DNA from: Meghimatium bilineatum
Lineage: Eukaryota; Mollusca; Gastropoda; Stylommatophora; Philomycidae
Length of the DNA stretch: 64,000 nt
Assembly (NCBI GenBank): GCA_034231615.1
Contig: CM067302.1
Coordinates: forward strand, 7,441,501 to 7,505,500
Direction: 5' to 3'
This document shows positions 14,655 to 28,743 of this stretch, piece after piece. Every line of letters begins with the position of its first letter. The stretch's first letter is position 1. Both the position numbers and the translations under genes were made by a program. The notes beneath the pieces were generated by a model, which was given only the letters and a program-made list of their open reading frames with translations, had not been told where the DNA came from and ran no database searches.

Positions 14655-15730
14655 AGAACACTAAGTTTTGACGTACTAAACAGCAAGAGACCTAATTTGT
14701 GTATAATTCGCCAGTGTTCTGAGTTATTAAGCTGCAAAACAACGAAGTCATGTGTAACAGGCCAGAATACACTCAATTCAAGTGTAGTAAGCTGCAGTAC
14801 ACCGAATTTGTGAGTAATATGCCACAAAACACTGAGTTCTAACGTAGTACGCTAGAAAACACCAAATTCGTGTGTCCAGACTGCAATTTCTGGTGTAGTA
14901 AGCTGCAGTACACCCAATTTGTGAGTAATATGCCACAAAACACTGAGTTTTGACGTACTAAACAGCAAGAGACCTAATTTGTGTCTAATACGACAGTATT
15001 CTGACGTTTTATGCTGCATTACAACGGAATGATGTATAATAGGCCAGAATACACTCAATTCAAGTGTAGTACGCTGCAGTACACCCAATTTGTGAGTAAT
15101 ATGCCAGAATACACCGAGTTCTAACGTAGTACGCTAGAATACACTAAATTCGTGTGTCCAGACTGCAATTTCTGGTGTAGTAAGCTGCAGTACACCCAAT
15201 TTGTGATTAATATGCCATAGAACACTGAGTTTTGACGTACTAAACAGCAAGAGACCTAATTTGTGTCTAATACGACAGTATTCTGACGTATTATGCTGCA
15301 TTACAACGAAATGATGTATAATAGGCCAGAATAGACTCAATTGAAGTGTAGTAAGCTTCAGAACAATGAATTTGTGAGTAATATGCCAGAATACACCGAG
15401 TTCTAACGTAGTACGCTAGAATACACTAAATTCGTGTGTCCACACTGCAATTTCTGGTGTAGTAAGCTGCAGTACACCTAATTTGTGATTAATATGCCAT
15501 AGAACACTAAGTTTTGACGTACTAAACAGCAAGAGACCTAATTTGTGTATAATTCGCCAGTGTTCTGAGTTATTAAGCTGCAAAACAACGAAGTCATGTG
15601 TAACAGGCCAGAATACACTCAATTCAAGTGTAGTAAGCTTCAGAACAATGAATTTGTGAGTAATATGCCAGAATACACCGAGTTCTAACGTAGTACGCTA
15701 GAATACACTAAATTCGTGTGTCCAGACTGC

Positions 15731-15803
15731 GAGTAATATGCCAGAATACACCGAGTTCTAACGTAGTACGCTAGAATACACCAAATTCGTGTGTCCAGAC
15801 TGC
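15731..15803. repeat. 73-bp internal duplication
   Basis: Same join, lineage alpha. The following A-B pair is normal, not X type. Confidence 0.93.
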
Positions 15804-18059
15804 AATTTCTGGTGTAGTAAGCTTCAGTACACCCAATTTGTGAGTAATATGCCATAGAACACTGAGTTTTGACGTACTAAACAGCAAGAGACCTAATTTG
15901 TGTCTAATACGACAGTATTCTGACGTATTATGCTGCATTACAACGAAATGATGTATAATAGGCCAGAATAGACTCAATTGAAGTGTAGTAAGCTTCAGAA
16001 CAATGAATTTGTGAGTAATATGCCAGAATACACCGAGTTCTAACGTAGTACGCTAGAATACACTAAATTCGTGTGTCCACACTGCAATTTCTTGTGTAGT
16101 AAGCTGCAGTACACCCAATTTGTGATTAATATGCCATAGAACACTGAGTTTTGACGTACTAAACAGCAAGAGACCTAATTTGTGTCTAATACGACAGTAT
16201 TCTGACGTATTATGCTGCATTACAACGAAATGATGTATAATAGGCCAGAATAGACTCAATTGAAGTGTAGTAAGCTTCATAACAATGAATTTGTGAGTAA
16301 TATGCCAGAATACACCGAGTTCTAACGTAGTACGCTAGAATACACTAAATTCGTGTGTCCACACTGCAATTTCTGGTGTAGTAAGCTGCAGTACACCCAA
16401 TTTGTGAGTAATATGCCATAGAACACTAAGTTTTGACGTACTAAACAGCAAGAGACCTAATTTGTGTATAATTCGCCAGTGTTCTGAGTTATTAAGCTGC
16501 AAAACAACGAAGTCATGTGTAACAGGCCAGAATACACTCAATTCAAGTGTAGTAAGCTGCAGTACACCGAATTTGTGAGTAATATGCCAGAATACACCGA
16601 GTTCTAACGTAGTACGCTAGAATACACTAAATTCGTGTGTCCAGACTGCAATTTCTGGTGTAGTAAGCTGCAGTACACCCAATTTGTGAGTAATATGCCA
16701 TAGAACACTGAGTTTTGACGTACTAAACAGCAAGAGACCTAATTTGTGTCTAATACGACAGTATTCTGACGTATTATGCTGCATTACAACGAAATGATGT
16801 ATAATAGGCCAGAATAGACTCAATTGAAGTGTAGTAAGCTTCAGAACAATGAATTTGTGAGTAATATGCCAGAATACACCGAGTTCTAACGTAGTACGCT
16901 AGAATACACTAAATTCGTGTGTCCACACTGCAATTTCTGGTGTAGTAAGCTGCAGTACACCTAATTTGTGATTAATATGCCATAGAACACTAAGTTTTGA
17001 CGTACTAAACAGCAAGAGACCTAATTTGTGTATAATTCGCCAGTGTTCTGAGTTATTAAGCTGCAAAACAACGAAGTCATGTGTAACAGGCCAGAATACA
17101 CTCAATTCAAGTGTAGTAAGCTGCAGTACACCGAATTTGTGAGTAATATGCCACAAAACACTGAGTTCTAACGTAGTACGCTAGAAAACACCAAATTCGT
17201 GTGTCCAGACTGCAATTTCTGGTGTAGTAAGCTGCAGTACACCCAATTTGTGAGTAATATGCCACAAAACACTGAGTTTTGACGTACTAAACAGCAAGAG
17301 ACCTAATTTGTGTCTAATACGACAGTATTCTAACGTATTATGCTGCATTACAACGAAATGATGTATAATAGGCCAGAATAGACTCAATTGAATTGTAGTA
17401 AGCTTCAGAACAATGAATTTGTGAGTAATATGCCAGAATACACCGAGTTCTAACGTAGTACGCTAGAATACACTAAATTCGTGTGTCCAGACTGCAATTT
17501 CTGGTGTAGTAAGCTGCAGTACACCCAATTTGTGATTAATATGCCATAGAACACTAAGTTTTGACGTAATAAACAGCAAGAGACCTAATTTGTGTATAAT
17601 TCGCCAGTGTTCTGAGTTATTAAGCTGCAAAACAACGAAGTCATGTGTAACAGGCCAGAATACACTCAATTCAAGTGTAGTAAGCTGCAGTACACCGAAT
17701 TTGTGAGTAATATGCCACAAAACACTGAGTTCTAACGTAGTACGCTAGAAAACACCAAATTCGTGTGTCCAGACTGCAATTTCTGGTGTAGTAAGCTGCA
17801 GTACACCCAATTTGTGAGTAATATGCCACAAAACACTGAGTTTTGACGTACTAAACAGCAAGAGACCTAATTTGTGTCTAATACGACAGTATTCTGACGT
17901 ATTATGCTGCATTACAACGAAATGATGTATAATAGTCCAGAATAGACACAATTGAAGTGTAGTAAGCTTCAGAACAATGAATTTGTGAGTAATATGCCAG
18001 AATACACCGAGTTCTAACGTAGTACGCTAGAATACACTAAATTCGTGTGTCCAGACTGC

Positions 18060-18132
18060 GAGTAATATGCCAGAATACACCGAGTTCTAACGTAGTACGC
18101 TAGAATACACCAAATTCGTGTGTCCAGACTGC
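18060..18132. repeat. 73-bp internal duplication
   Basis: Same join, lineage alpha. Downstream H has lost 3 bp (gagacgtttgtg near 18,221). Confidence 0.93.
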
Positions 18133-18975
18133 AATTTCTGGTGTAGTAAGCTTCAGTACACCCAATTTGTGAGTAATATGCCATAGAACACTGAGTTTTG
18201 ACGTACTAAACCGCAAGAGACGTTTGTGTCTAATACGACAGTATTCTGACGTATTATGCTGCATTACAACGAAATGATGTATAATAGGCCAGAATAGACT
18301 CACATCTAGTGTAGTTATCTTCAGAACAATGAATTTGTGAGTAATATGCCAGAATACACCGAGTTCTAACGTAGTACGCTAGAATACACTAAATTCGTGT
18401 GTCCAGACTGCAATTTCTGGTGTAGTAAGCTGCAGTACACCCAATTTGTGATTAATATGCCATAGAACACTGAGTTTTGACGTACTAAACAGCAAGAGAC
18501 CTAATTTGTGTCTAATACGACAGTATTCTGACGTATTATGCTGCATTACAACGAAATGATGTATAATAGGCCAGAATAGACTCAATTGAAGTGTAGTAAG
18601 CTTCAGAACAATGAATTTGTGAGTAATATGCCAGAATACACCGAGTTCTAACGTAGTACGCTAGAATACAATAAATTCGTGTGTCCAGACTGCAATTTCT
18701 GGTGTAGTAAGCTGCAGTACACCCAATTTGTGAGTAATATGCCATAGAACACTGAGTTTTGACGTACTAAACAGCAAGAGACCTAATTTGTGTCTAATAC
18801 GACAGTATTCTGACGTATTATGCTGCATTACAACGAAATGATGTATAATAGGCCAGAATAGACTCAATTGAAGTGTAGTAAGCTTCAGAACAATGAATTT
18901 GTGAGTAATATGCCAGAATACACCGAGTTCTAACGTAGTACGCTAGAATACACTAAATTCGTGTGTCCAGACTGC

Positions 18976-19048
18976 GAGTAATATGCCAGAATACACCGAG
19001 TTCTAACGTAGTACGCTAGAAAACACCAAATTCGTGTGTCCAGGCTGC
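18976..19048. repeat. 73-bp internal duplication
   Basis: Same join, lineage beta (ccaggctgc). D has the aaacaccaaatt form, otherwise seen in units without the duplication. Confidence 0.93.
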
Positions 19049-20458
19049 AATTTCTGGTGTAGTAAGCTGCAGTACACCCAATTTGTGAGTAATATGCCAT
19101 AGAACACTGAGTTTTGACGTACTAAACAGCAAGAGACCTAATTTGTGTCTAATACGACAGTATTCTGACGTTTTATGCTGCATTACAACGAAATGATGTA
19201 TAATAGGCCAGAATACACTCAATTCAAGTGTAGTAAGCTGCAGTACACCCAATTTGTGAGTAATATGCCAGAATACACCGAGTTCTAACGTAGTACGCTA
19301 GAATACAATAAATTCGTGTGTCCAGACTGCAATTTCTGGTGTAGTAAGCTGCAGTACACCCAATTTGTGAGTAATATGCCATAGAACACTGAGTTTTGAC
19401 GTACTAAACAGCAAGAGACCTAATTTGTGTCTAATACGACAGTATTCTGACGTATTATGCTGCATTACAACGAAATGATGTATAATAGGCCAGAATAGAC
19501 TCAATTGAAGTGTAGTAATCTTCAGAACAATGAATTTGTGAGTAATATGCCAGAATACACCGAGTTCTAACGTAGTACGCTAGAATACACTAAATTCGTG
19601 TGTCCAGACTGCAATTTCTGGTGTAGTAAGCTGCAGTACACCCAATTTGTGATTAATATGCCATAGAACACTGAGTTTTGACGTACTAAACAGCAAGAGA
19701 CCTAATTTGTGTCTAATACGACAGTATTCTGACGTATTATGCTGCATTACAACGAAATGATGTATAATAGGCCAGAATAGACTCAATTGAAGTGTAGTAA
19801 GCTTCAGAACAATGAATTTGTGAGTAATATGCCAGAATACACCGAGTTCTAACGTAGTACGCTAGAATACACTAAATTCGTGTGTCCACACTGCAATTTC
19901 TGGTGTAGTAAGCTGCAGTACACCCAATTTGTGATTAATATGCCATAGAACACTAAGTTTTGACGTACTAAACAGCAAGAGACCTAATTTGTGTATAATT
20001 CGCCAGTGTTCTGAGTTATTAAGCTGCAAAACAACGAAGTCATGTGTAACAGGCCAGAATACACTCAATTCAAGTGTAGTAAGCTGCAGTACACCGAATT
20101 TGTGAGTAATATGCCAGAATACACCGAGTTCTAACGTAGTACGCTAGAATACAATAAATTCGTGTGTCCAGACTGCAATTTCTGGTGTAGTAAGCTGCAG
20201 TACACCCAATTTGTGAGTAATATGCCATAGAACACTGAGTTTTGACGTACTAAACAGCAAGAGACCTAATTTGTGTCTAATACGACAGTATTCTGACGTA
20301 TTATGCTGCATTACAACGAAATGATGTATAATAGGCCAGAATAGACTCAATTGAAGTGTAGTAAGCTTCAGAACAATGAATTTGTGAGTAATATGCCAGA
20401 ATACACCGAGTTCTAACGTAGTACGCTAGAATACACTAAATTCGTGTGTCCAGACTGC

Positions 20459-20531
20459 GAGTAATATGCCAGAATACACCGAGTTCTAACGTAGTACGCT
20501 AGAATACACCAAATTCGTGTGTCCAGACTGC
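20459..20531. repeat. 73-bp internal duplication
   Basis: Same join, lineage alpha, followed by an X-type A-B pair at 20,680. Confidence 0.93.
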
Positions 20532-21377
20532 AATTTCTGGTGTAGTAAGCTTCAGTACACCCAATTTGTGAGTAATATGCCATAGAACACTGAGTTTTGA
20601 CGTACTAAACAGCAAGAGACCTAATTTGTGTCTAATACGACAGTATTCTGACGTATTATGCTGCATTACAACGAAATGATGTATAATAGGCCAGAATAGA
20701 CTCACATCTAGTGTAGTTATCTTCAGAACAATGAATTTGTGAGTAATATGCCAGAATACACCGAGTTCTAACGTAGTACGCTAGAATACACTAAATTCGT
20801 GTGTCCAGACTGCAATTTCTGGTGTAGTAAGCTGCAGTACACCCAATTTGTGATTAATATGCCATAGAACACTGAGTTTTGACGTACTAAACAGCAAGAG
20901 ACCTAATTTGTGTCTAATACGACAGTATTCTGACGTGTTATGCTGCATTACAACGAAATGATGTATAATAGGCCAGAATAGACTCAATTGAAGTGTAGTA
21001 AGCTTCAGAACAATGAATTTGTGAGTAATATGCCAGAATACACCGAGTTCTAACGTAGTACGCTAGAATACAATAAATTCGTGTGTCCAGACTGCAATTT
21101 CTGGTGTAGTAAGCTGCAGTACACCCAATTTGTGAGTAATATGCCATAGAACACTGAGTTTTGACGTACTAAACAGCAAGAGACCTAATTTGTGTCTAAT
21201 ACGACAGTATTCTGACGTATTATGCTGCATTACAACGAAATGATGTATAATAGGCCAGAATAGACTCAATTGAAGTGTAGTAAGCTTCAGAACAATGAAT
21301 TTGTGAGTAATATGCCAGAATACACCGAGTTCTAACGTAGTACGCTAGAATACACTAAATTCGTGTGTCCAGACTGC

Positions 21378-21450
21378 GAGTAATATGCCAGAATACACCG
21401 AGTTCTAACGTAGTACGCTAGAATACACCAAATTCGTGTGTCCAGGCTGC
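21378..21450. repeat. 73-bp internal duplication
   Basis: Same join, lineage beta. Matches the copy at 18,976 (offset 2,402). Confidence 0.93.
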
Positions 21451-22578
21451 AATTTCTGGTGTAGTAAGCTGCAGTACACCCAATTTGTGAGTAATATGCC
21501 ATAGAACACTGAGTTTTGACGTACTAAACAGCAAGAGACCTAATTTGTGTCTAATACGACAGTATTCTGACGTTTTATGCTGCATTACAACGAAATGATG
21601 TATAATAGGCCAGAATACACTCAATTCAAGTGTAGTAAGCTGCAGTACACCCAATTTGTGAGTAATATGCCAGAATACACCGAGTTCTAACGTAGTACGC
21701 TAGAATACAATAAATTCGTGTGTCCAGACTGCAATTTCTGGTGTAGTAAGCTGCAGTACACCCAATTTGTGAGTAATATGCCATAGAACACTGAGTTTTG
21801 ACGTACTAAACAGCAAGAGACCTAATTTGTGTCTAATACGACAGTATTCTGACGTATTATGCTGCATTACAACGAAATGATGTATAATAGGCCAGAATAG
21901 ACTCAATTGAAGTGTAGTAAGCTTCAGAACAATGAATTTGTGAGTAATATGCCAGAATACACCGAGTTCTAACGTAGTACGCTAGAATACACTAAATTCG
22001 TGTGTCCACACTGCAATTTCTTGTGTAGTAAGCTGCAGTACACCCAATTTGTGATTAATATGCCATAGAACACTAAGTTTTGACGTACTAAACAGCAAGA
22101 GACCTAATTTGTGTATAATTCGCCAGTGTTCTGAGTTATTAAGCTGCAAAACAACGAAGTCATGTGTAACAGGCCAGAATACACTCAATTCAAGTGTAGT
22201 AAGCTGCAGTACACCGAATTTGTGAGTAATATGCCACAAAACACTGAGTTCTAACGTAGTACGCTAGAAAACACCAAATTCGTGTGTCCAGACTGCAATT
22301 TCTGGTGTAGTAAGCTGCAGTACACCCATTTTGTGAGTAATATGCCACAAAACACTGAGTTTTGACGTACTAAACAGCAAGAGACCTAATTTGTGTCTAA
22401 TACGACAGTATTCTGACGTATTATGCTGCATTACAACGAAATGATGTATAATAGGCCAGAATAGACACAATTGAAGTGTAGTAAGCTTCAGAACAATGAA
22501 TTTGTGAGTAATATGCCAGAATACACCGAGTTCTAACGTAGTACGCTAGAATACACTAAATTCGTGTGTCCAGACTGC

Positions 22579-22651
22579 GAGTAATATGCCAGAATACACC
22601 GAGTTCTAACGTAGTACGCTAGAATACACCAAATTCGTGTGTCCAGACTGC
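22579..22651. repeat. 73-bp internal duplication at the left edge of duplication copy 1
   Basis: Same join, but F reads gctgcagtac, unlike lineage alpha. It lies just outside the shared 25-kb block: the corresponding place in copy 2 (near 47,816) has no 73-bp insert. Confidence 0.93.
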
Positions 22652-22799
22652 AATTTCTGGTGTAGTAAGCTGCAGTACACCCAATTTGTGAGTAATATGC
22701 CATAGAACACTGAGTTTTGACGTACTAAATAGCAAGAGACCTAATTTGTGTCTAATACGACAGTATTCTGACGTATTATGCTGCATTACAACGAAATGA

Positions 22800-25337
22800 T
22801 GTATAATAGGCCAGAATAGACTCAATTGAAGTGTAGTAAGCTTCAGAACAATGAATTTGTGAGTAATATGCCAGAATACACCGAGTTCTAACGTAGTACG
22901 CTAGAATACACTAAATTCGTGTGTCCACACTGCAATTTCTGGTGTAGTAAGCTGCAGTACACCCAATTTGTGATTAATATGCCATAGAACACTAAGTTTT
23001 GACGTACTAAACAGCAAGAGACCTAATTTGTGTATAATTCGCCAGTGTTCTGAGTTATTAAGCTGCAAAACAACGAAGTCATGTGTAACAGGCCAGAATA
23101 CACTCAATTCAAGTGTAGTAAGCTGCAGTACACCGAATTTGTGAGTAATATGACACAAAACACTGAGTTCTAACGTAGTACGCTAGAAAACACCAAATTC
23201 GTGTGTCCAGACTGCAATTTCTGGTGTAGTAAGCTGCAGTACACCCAATTTGTGAGTAATATGCCACAAAACACTGAGTTTTGACGTACTAAACAGCAAG
23301 AGACCTAATTTGTGTCTAATACGACAGTATTCTGACGTATTATGCTGCATTACAACGAAATGATGTATAATAGGCCAGAATAGACTCAATTGAATTGTAG
23401 TAAGCTTCAGAACAATGAATTTGTGAGTAATATGCCAGAATACACCGAGTTCTAACGTAGTACGCTAGAATACACTAAATTCGTGTGTCCAGACTGCAAT
23501 TTCTGGTGTAGTAAGCTGCAGTACACCCAATTTGTGAGTAATATGCCATAGAACACTGAGTTTTTACGTACTAAACAGCAAGAGACCTAATTTGTGTCTA
23601 ATACGACAGTATTCTGACGTATTATGCTGCATTACAACGAAATGATGTATAATAGGCCAGAATAGACTCAATTGAAGTGTAGTAAGCTTCAGAACAATGA
23701 ATTTGTGAGTAATATGCCAGAATACACCGAGTTCTAACGTAGTACGCTAGAATACACTAAATTCGTGTGTCCACACTGCAATTTCTGGTGTAGTAAGCTG
23801 CAGTACACCCAATTTGTGATTAATATGCCATAGAACACTAAGTTTTGACGTACTAAACAGCAAGAGACCTAATTTGTGTATAATTCGCCAGTGTTCTGAG
23901 TTATTAAGCTGCAAAACAACGAAGTCATGTGTAACAGGCCAGAATACACTCAATTCAAGTGTAGTAAGCTGCAGTACACCGAATTTGTGAGTAATATGCC
24001 ACAAAACACTGAGTTCTAACGTAGTACGCTAGAAAACACCAAATTCGTGTGTCCAGACTGCAATTTCTGGTGTAGTAAGCTGCAGTACACCCAATTTGTG
24101 AGTAATATGCCACAAAACACTGAGTTTTGACGTACTAAACAGCAAGAGACCTAATTTGTGTCTAATACGACAGTATTCTGACGTATTATGCTGCATTACA
24201 ACGAAATGATGTATAATAGGCCAGAATAGACTCAATTGAATTGTAGTAAGCTTCAGAACAATGAATTTGTGAGTAATATGCCAGAATACACCGAGTTCTA
24301 ACGTAGTACGCTAGAATACACTAAATTCGTGTGTCCAGACTGCAATTTCTGGTGTAGTAAGCTGCAGTACACCCAATTTGTGAGTAATATGCCATAGAAC
24401 ACTGAGTTTTGACGTACTAAACAGCAAGAGACCTAATTTGTGTCTAATACGACAGTATTCTGACGTATTATGCTGCATTACAACGAAATGATGTATAATA
24501 GGCCAGAATAGACTCAATTGAAGTGTAGTAAGCTTCAGAACAATGAATTTGTGAGTAATATGCCAGAATACACCGAGTTCTAACGTAGTACGCTAGAATA
24601 CACTAAATTCGTGTGTCCACACTGCAATTTCTGGTGTAGTAAGCTGCAGTACACCCAATTTGTGATTAATATGCCATAGAACACTAAGTTTTGACGTACT
24701 AAACAGCAAGAGACCTAATTTGTGTATAATTCGCCAGTGTTCTGAGTTATTAAGCTGCAAAACAACGAAGTCATGTGTAACAGGCCAGAATACACTCAAT
24801 TCAAGTGTAGTAAGCTGCAGTACACCGAATTTGTGAGTAATATGACACAAAACACTGAGTTCTAACGTAGTACGCTAGAAAACACCAAATTCGTGTGTCC
24901 AGACTGCAATTTCTGGTGTAGTAAGCTGCAGTACACCCAATTTGTGAGTAATATGCCACAAAACACTGAGTTTTGACGTACTAAACAGCAAGAGACCTAA
25001 TTTGTGTCTAATACGACAGTATTCTGACGTATTATGCTGCATTACAACGAAATGATGTATAATAGGCCAGAATAGACTCAATTGAATTGTAGTAAGCTTC
25101 AGAACAATGAATTTGTGAGTAATATGCCAGAATACACCGAGTTCTAACGTAGTACGCTAGAATACACTAAATTCGTGTGTCCAGACTGCAATTTCTGGTG
25201 TAGTAAGCTGCAGTACACCCAATTTGTGAGTAATATGCCATAGAACACTGAGTTTTGACGTACTAAACAGCAAGAGACCTAATTTGTGTCTAATACGACA
25301 GTATTCTGACGTATTATGCTGCATTACAACGAAATGA
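22800..25337. repeat. Three tandem copies of an 846-bp trimer (3 x 282)
   Basis: P-type units recur exactly every 846 bp, with D anchors at 22,901, 23,747, 24,593 and 25,439. They are separated by the same two unit types in the same order: one with an aaacaccaaatt D and gccacaaaac G, then a Q unit. Trimers are 22,800-23,645, 23,646-24,491 and 24,492-25,337. The pattern continues less regularly to about 29 kb. Confidence 0.85.
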
Positions 25338-25619
25338 TGTATAATAGGCCAGAATAGACTCAATTGAAGTGTAGTAAGCTTCAGAACAATGAATTTGTGA
25401 GTAATATCCCAGAATACACCGAGTTCTAACGTAGTACGCTAGAATACACTAAATTCGTGTGTCCACACTGCAATTTCTGGTGTAGTAAGCTGCACTACAC
25501 CCAATTTGTGATTAATATGCCATAGAACACTAAGTTTTGACGTACTAAACAGCAAGAGACCTAATTTGTGTATAATTCGCCAGTGTTCTGAGTTATTAAG
25601 CTGCAAAACAACGAAGTCA

Positions 25620-25790
25620 TGTGTAACAGGCCAGAATACACTCAATTCAAGTGTAGTAAGCTGCAGTACACCGAATTTGTGAGTAATATGCCACAAAACA
25701 CTGAGTTTTGACGTACTAAACAGCAAGAGACCTAATTTGTGTCTAATACGACAGTATTCTGACGTATTATGCTGCATTACAACGAAATGA
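25620..25790. repeat. 171-bp short unit, deletion type 2
   Basis: Same length as the type-1 units but a different join. It keeps acaccgaatttg from B, so the breakpoint lies further right, in the C/G homology between gccacaaaacactgag and tttt. It is followed by a unit starting tgtataaaagg. Confidence 0.9.
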
Positions 25791-25924
25791 TGTATAAAAG
25801 GCCAGAATAGACTCAATTGAAGTGTAGTAAGCTTCAGAACAATGAATTTGTGAGTAATATGCCAGAATACACCGAGTTCTAACGTAGTACGCTAGAATAC
25901 ACTAAATTCGTGTGTCCAGACTGC

Positions 25925-25997
25925 GAGTAATATGCCAGAATACACCGAGTTCTAACGTAGTACGCTAGAATACACCAAATTCGTGTGTCCAGGCTGC
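25925..25997. repeat. 73-bp internal duplication
   Basis: Same join, lineage beta, one unit downstream of a 171-bp unit. Confidence 0.93.
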
Positions 25998-27504
25998 AAT
26001 TTCTGGTGTAGTAAGCTGCAGTACACCCAATTTGTGAGTAATATGCCATAGAACACTGAGTTTTGACGTACTAAACAGCAAGAGACCTAATTTGTGTCTA
26101 ATACGACAGTATTCTGACGTTTTATGCTGCATTACAACGAAATGATGTATAATAGGCCAGAATACACTCAATTCAAGTGTAGTAAGCTGCAGTACACCCA
26201 ATTTGTGAGTAATATGCCAGAATACACCGAGTTCTAACGTAGTACGCTAGAATACAATAAATTCGTGTGTCCAGACTGCAATTTCTGGTGTAGTAAGCTG
26301 CAGTACACCAAATTTGTGAGTAATATGCCATAGAACACTGAGTTTTGACGTACTAAACAGCAAGAGACCTAATTTGTGTCTAATACGACAGTATTCTGAC
26401 GTATTATGCTGCATTACAACGAAATGATGTATAATAGGCCAGAATAGACTCAATTGAAGTGTAGTAAGCTTCAGAACAATGAATTTGTGAGTAATATGCC
26501 AGAATACACCGAGTTCTAACGTAGTACGCTAGAATACACTAAATTCGTGTGTCCACACTGCAATTTCTGGTGTAGTAAGCTGCAGTACACCCAATTTGTG
26601 ATTAATATGCCATAGAACACTAAGTTTTGACGTACTAAACAGCAAGAGACCTAATTTGTGTATAATTCGCCAGTGTTCTGAGTTATTAAGCTGCAAAACA
26701 ACGAAGTCATGTGTAACAGGCCAGAATACACTCAATTCAAGTGTAGTAAGCTGCAGTACACCGAATTTGTGAGTAATATGACACAAAACACTGAGTTCTA
26801 ACGTAGTACGCTAGAAAACACCAAATTCGTGTGTCCAGACTGCAATTTCTGGTGTAGTAAGCTGCAGTACACCCAATTTGTGAGTAATATGCCACAAAAC
26901 ACTGAGTTTTGACGTACTAAACAGCAAGAGACCTAATTTGTGTCTAATACGACAGTATTCTGACGTATTATGCTGCATTACAACGAAATGATGTATAATA
27001 GGCCAGAATAGACTCAATTGAATTGTAGTAAGCTTCAGAACAATGAATTTGTGAGTAATATGCCAGAATACACCGAGTTCTAACGTAGTACGCTAGAATA
27101 CACTAAATTCGTGTGTCCAGACTGCAATTTCTGGTGTAGTAAGCTGCAGTACACCCAATTTGTGAGTAATATGCCATAGAACACTGAGTTTTTACGTACT
27201 AAACAGCAAGAGACCTAATTTGTGTCTAATACGACAGTATTCTGACGTATTATGCTGCATTACAACGAAATGATGTATAATAGGCCAGAATAGACTCAAT
27301 TGAAGTGTAGTAAGCTTCAGAACAATGAATTTGTGAGTAATATGCCAGAATACACCGAGTTCTAACGTAGTACGCTAGAATACACTAAATTCGTGTGTCC
27401 ACACTGCAATTTCTGGTGTAGTAAGCTGCAGTACACCCAATTTGTGATTAATATGCCATAGAACACTAAGTTTTGACGTACTAAACAGCAAGAGACCTAA
27501 TTTG

Positions 27505-27648
27505 TGTATAATTCGCCAGTGTTCTGAGTTATTAAGCTGCAAAACAACGAAGTCATGTGTAACAGGCCAGAATACACTCAATTCAAGTGTAGTAAGCTGC
27601 AGTACACCGAATTTGTGAGTAATATGCCACAAAACACTGAGTTCTAAC
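27505..27648. repeat. P haplotype of the I-J-A-B-C block (example)
   Basis: Linked variants over 144 bp: I ttcgccagtgttctg, J attaagctgcaaaac and aagtca, A tgtgtaacagg and caattcaag, B gctgcagtacaccg, C gccacaaaac. The variants nearly always occur together. About a third of units between 22.9 and 47 kb carry the P-type I-J block. In a few cases (for example after 29,067 and 31,396) C reverts to gccagaatac, so the right edge of the block can be exchanged. Confidence 0.88.
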
Positions 27649-28683
27649 GTAGTACGCTAGAAAACACCAAATTCGTGTGTCCAGACTGCAATTTCTGGTG
27701 TAGTAAGCTGCAGTACACCCAATTTGTGAGTAATATGCCACAAAACACTGAGTTTTGACGTACTAAACAGCAAGAGACCTAATTTGTGTCTAATACGACA
27801 GTATTCTGACGTATTATGCTGCATTACAACGAAATGATGTATAATAGGCCAGAATAGACTCAATTGAATTGTAGTAAGCTTCAGAACAATGAATTTGTGA
27901 GTAATATGCCAGAATACACCGAGTTCTAACGTAGTACGCTAGAATACACTAAATTCGTGTGTCCAGACTGCAATTTCTGGTGTAGTAAGCTGCAGTACAC
28001 CCAATTTGTGAGTAATATGCCATAGAACACTGAGTTTTGACGTACTAAACAGCAAGAGACCTAATTTGTGTCTAATACGACAGTATTCTGACGTATTATG
28101 CTGCATTACAACGAAATGATGTATAATAGGCCAGAATAGACTCAATTGAAGTGTAGTAAGCTTCAGAACAATGAATTTGTGAGTAATATCCCAGAATACA
28201 CCGAGTTCTAACGTAGTACGCTAGAATACACTAAATTCGTGTGTCCACACTGCAATTTCTGGTGTAGTAAGCTGCAGTACACCCAATTTGTGATTAATAT
28301 GCCATAGAACACTAAGTTTTGACGTACTAAACAGCAAGAGACCTAATTTGTGTATAATTCGCCAGTGTTCTGAGTTATTAAGCTGCAAAACAACGAAGTC
28401 ATGTGTAACAGGCCAGAATACACTCAATTCAAGTGTAGTAAGCTGCAGTACACCGAATTTGTGAGTAATATGCCACAAAACACTGAGTTCTAACGTAGTA
28501 CGCTAGAAAACACCAAATTCGTGTGTCCAGACTGCAATTTCTGGTGTAGTAAGCTGCAGTACACCCAATTTGTGAGTAATATGCCACAAAACACTGAGTT
28601 TTGACGTACTAAACAGCAAGAGACCTAATTTGTGTCTAATACGACAGTATTCTGACGTTTTATGCTGCATTACAACGGAATGA

Positions 28684-28715
28684 TGTATAATAGGCCAGAA
28701 TACACTCAATTCAAG
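28684..28715. repeat. Subrepeat A (32 bp)
   Basis: Odd-class subrepeat with core taataggccagaatac. It resembles C and G, with gccagaata shared with C. In P-haplotype units it begins tgtgtaacagg instead of tgtataatagg. In X-type units its end reads actcacatctag. Confidence 0.85.
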
Positions 28716-28743
28716 TGTAGTACGCTGCAGTACACCCAATTTG
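28716..28743. repeat. Subrepeat B (28 bp)
   Basis: Even-class subrepeat. In most units it carries a HindIII site (gtaagcttcag). In P- and R-type units, including this one, it is instead F-like (gctgcagtacacc), consistent with exchange or conversion between B and F. Confidence 0.85.

Larger units (their letters stand above)
18060..19504. repeat. 1.4-kb block duplicated at 20,459-21,906 (offset 2,402)
   Basis: Unit order alpha-73, X pair, Q, caataaatt D, beta-73, caataaatt D matches. The offset is 2,399 before and 2,402 after the 3-bp loss near 18,221 in this copy. Confidence 0.87.
20459..21906. repeat. Partner block of 18,060-19,504
   Basis: Same order of units. A private gtgttatg in J near 20,936 distinguishes it. 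The copies diverge at the P-type unit that follows. Confidence 0.87.
1..22650. repeat. Heterogeneous left part of the array
   Basis: Seen: this part holds 12 of the 20 73-bp duplications, three of the six 171-bp units, 10 of 11 X-type A-B variants and 11 of 14 units with 1-4 bp indels (near 1456, 3564, 5521, 5914, 6014, 6683, 7698, 8762, 11671, 13021 and 18221). Block duplications here are short, 1.0-2.7 kb, at offsets 2,402, 4,259 and 6,584. Inference: it is older or less recently homogenised than the sequence to its right. It could lie nearer an array edge, but no edge is visible. Confidence 0.8.

Noticed and set aside
28684-28715. tgtataat in subrepeat A as a bacterial -10 box or TATA promoter
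   Set aside because: It appears in most units as part of the repeat, with no consistent -35 element, downstream gene or terminator.
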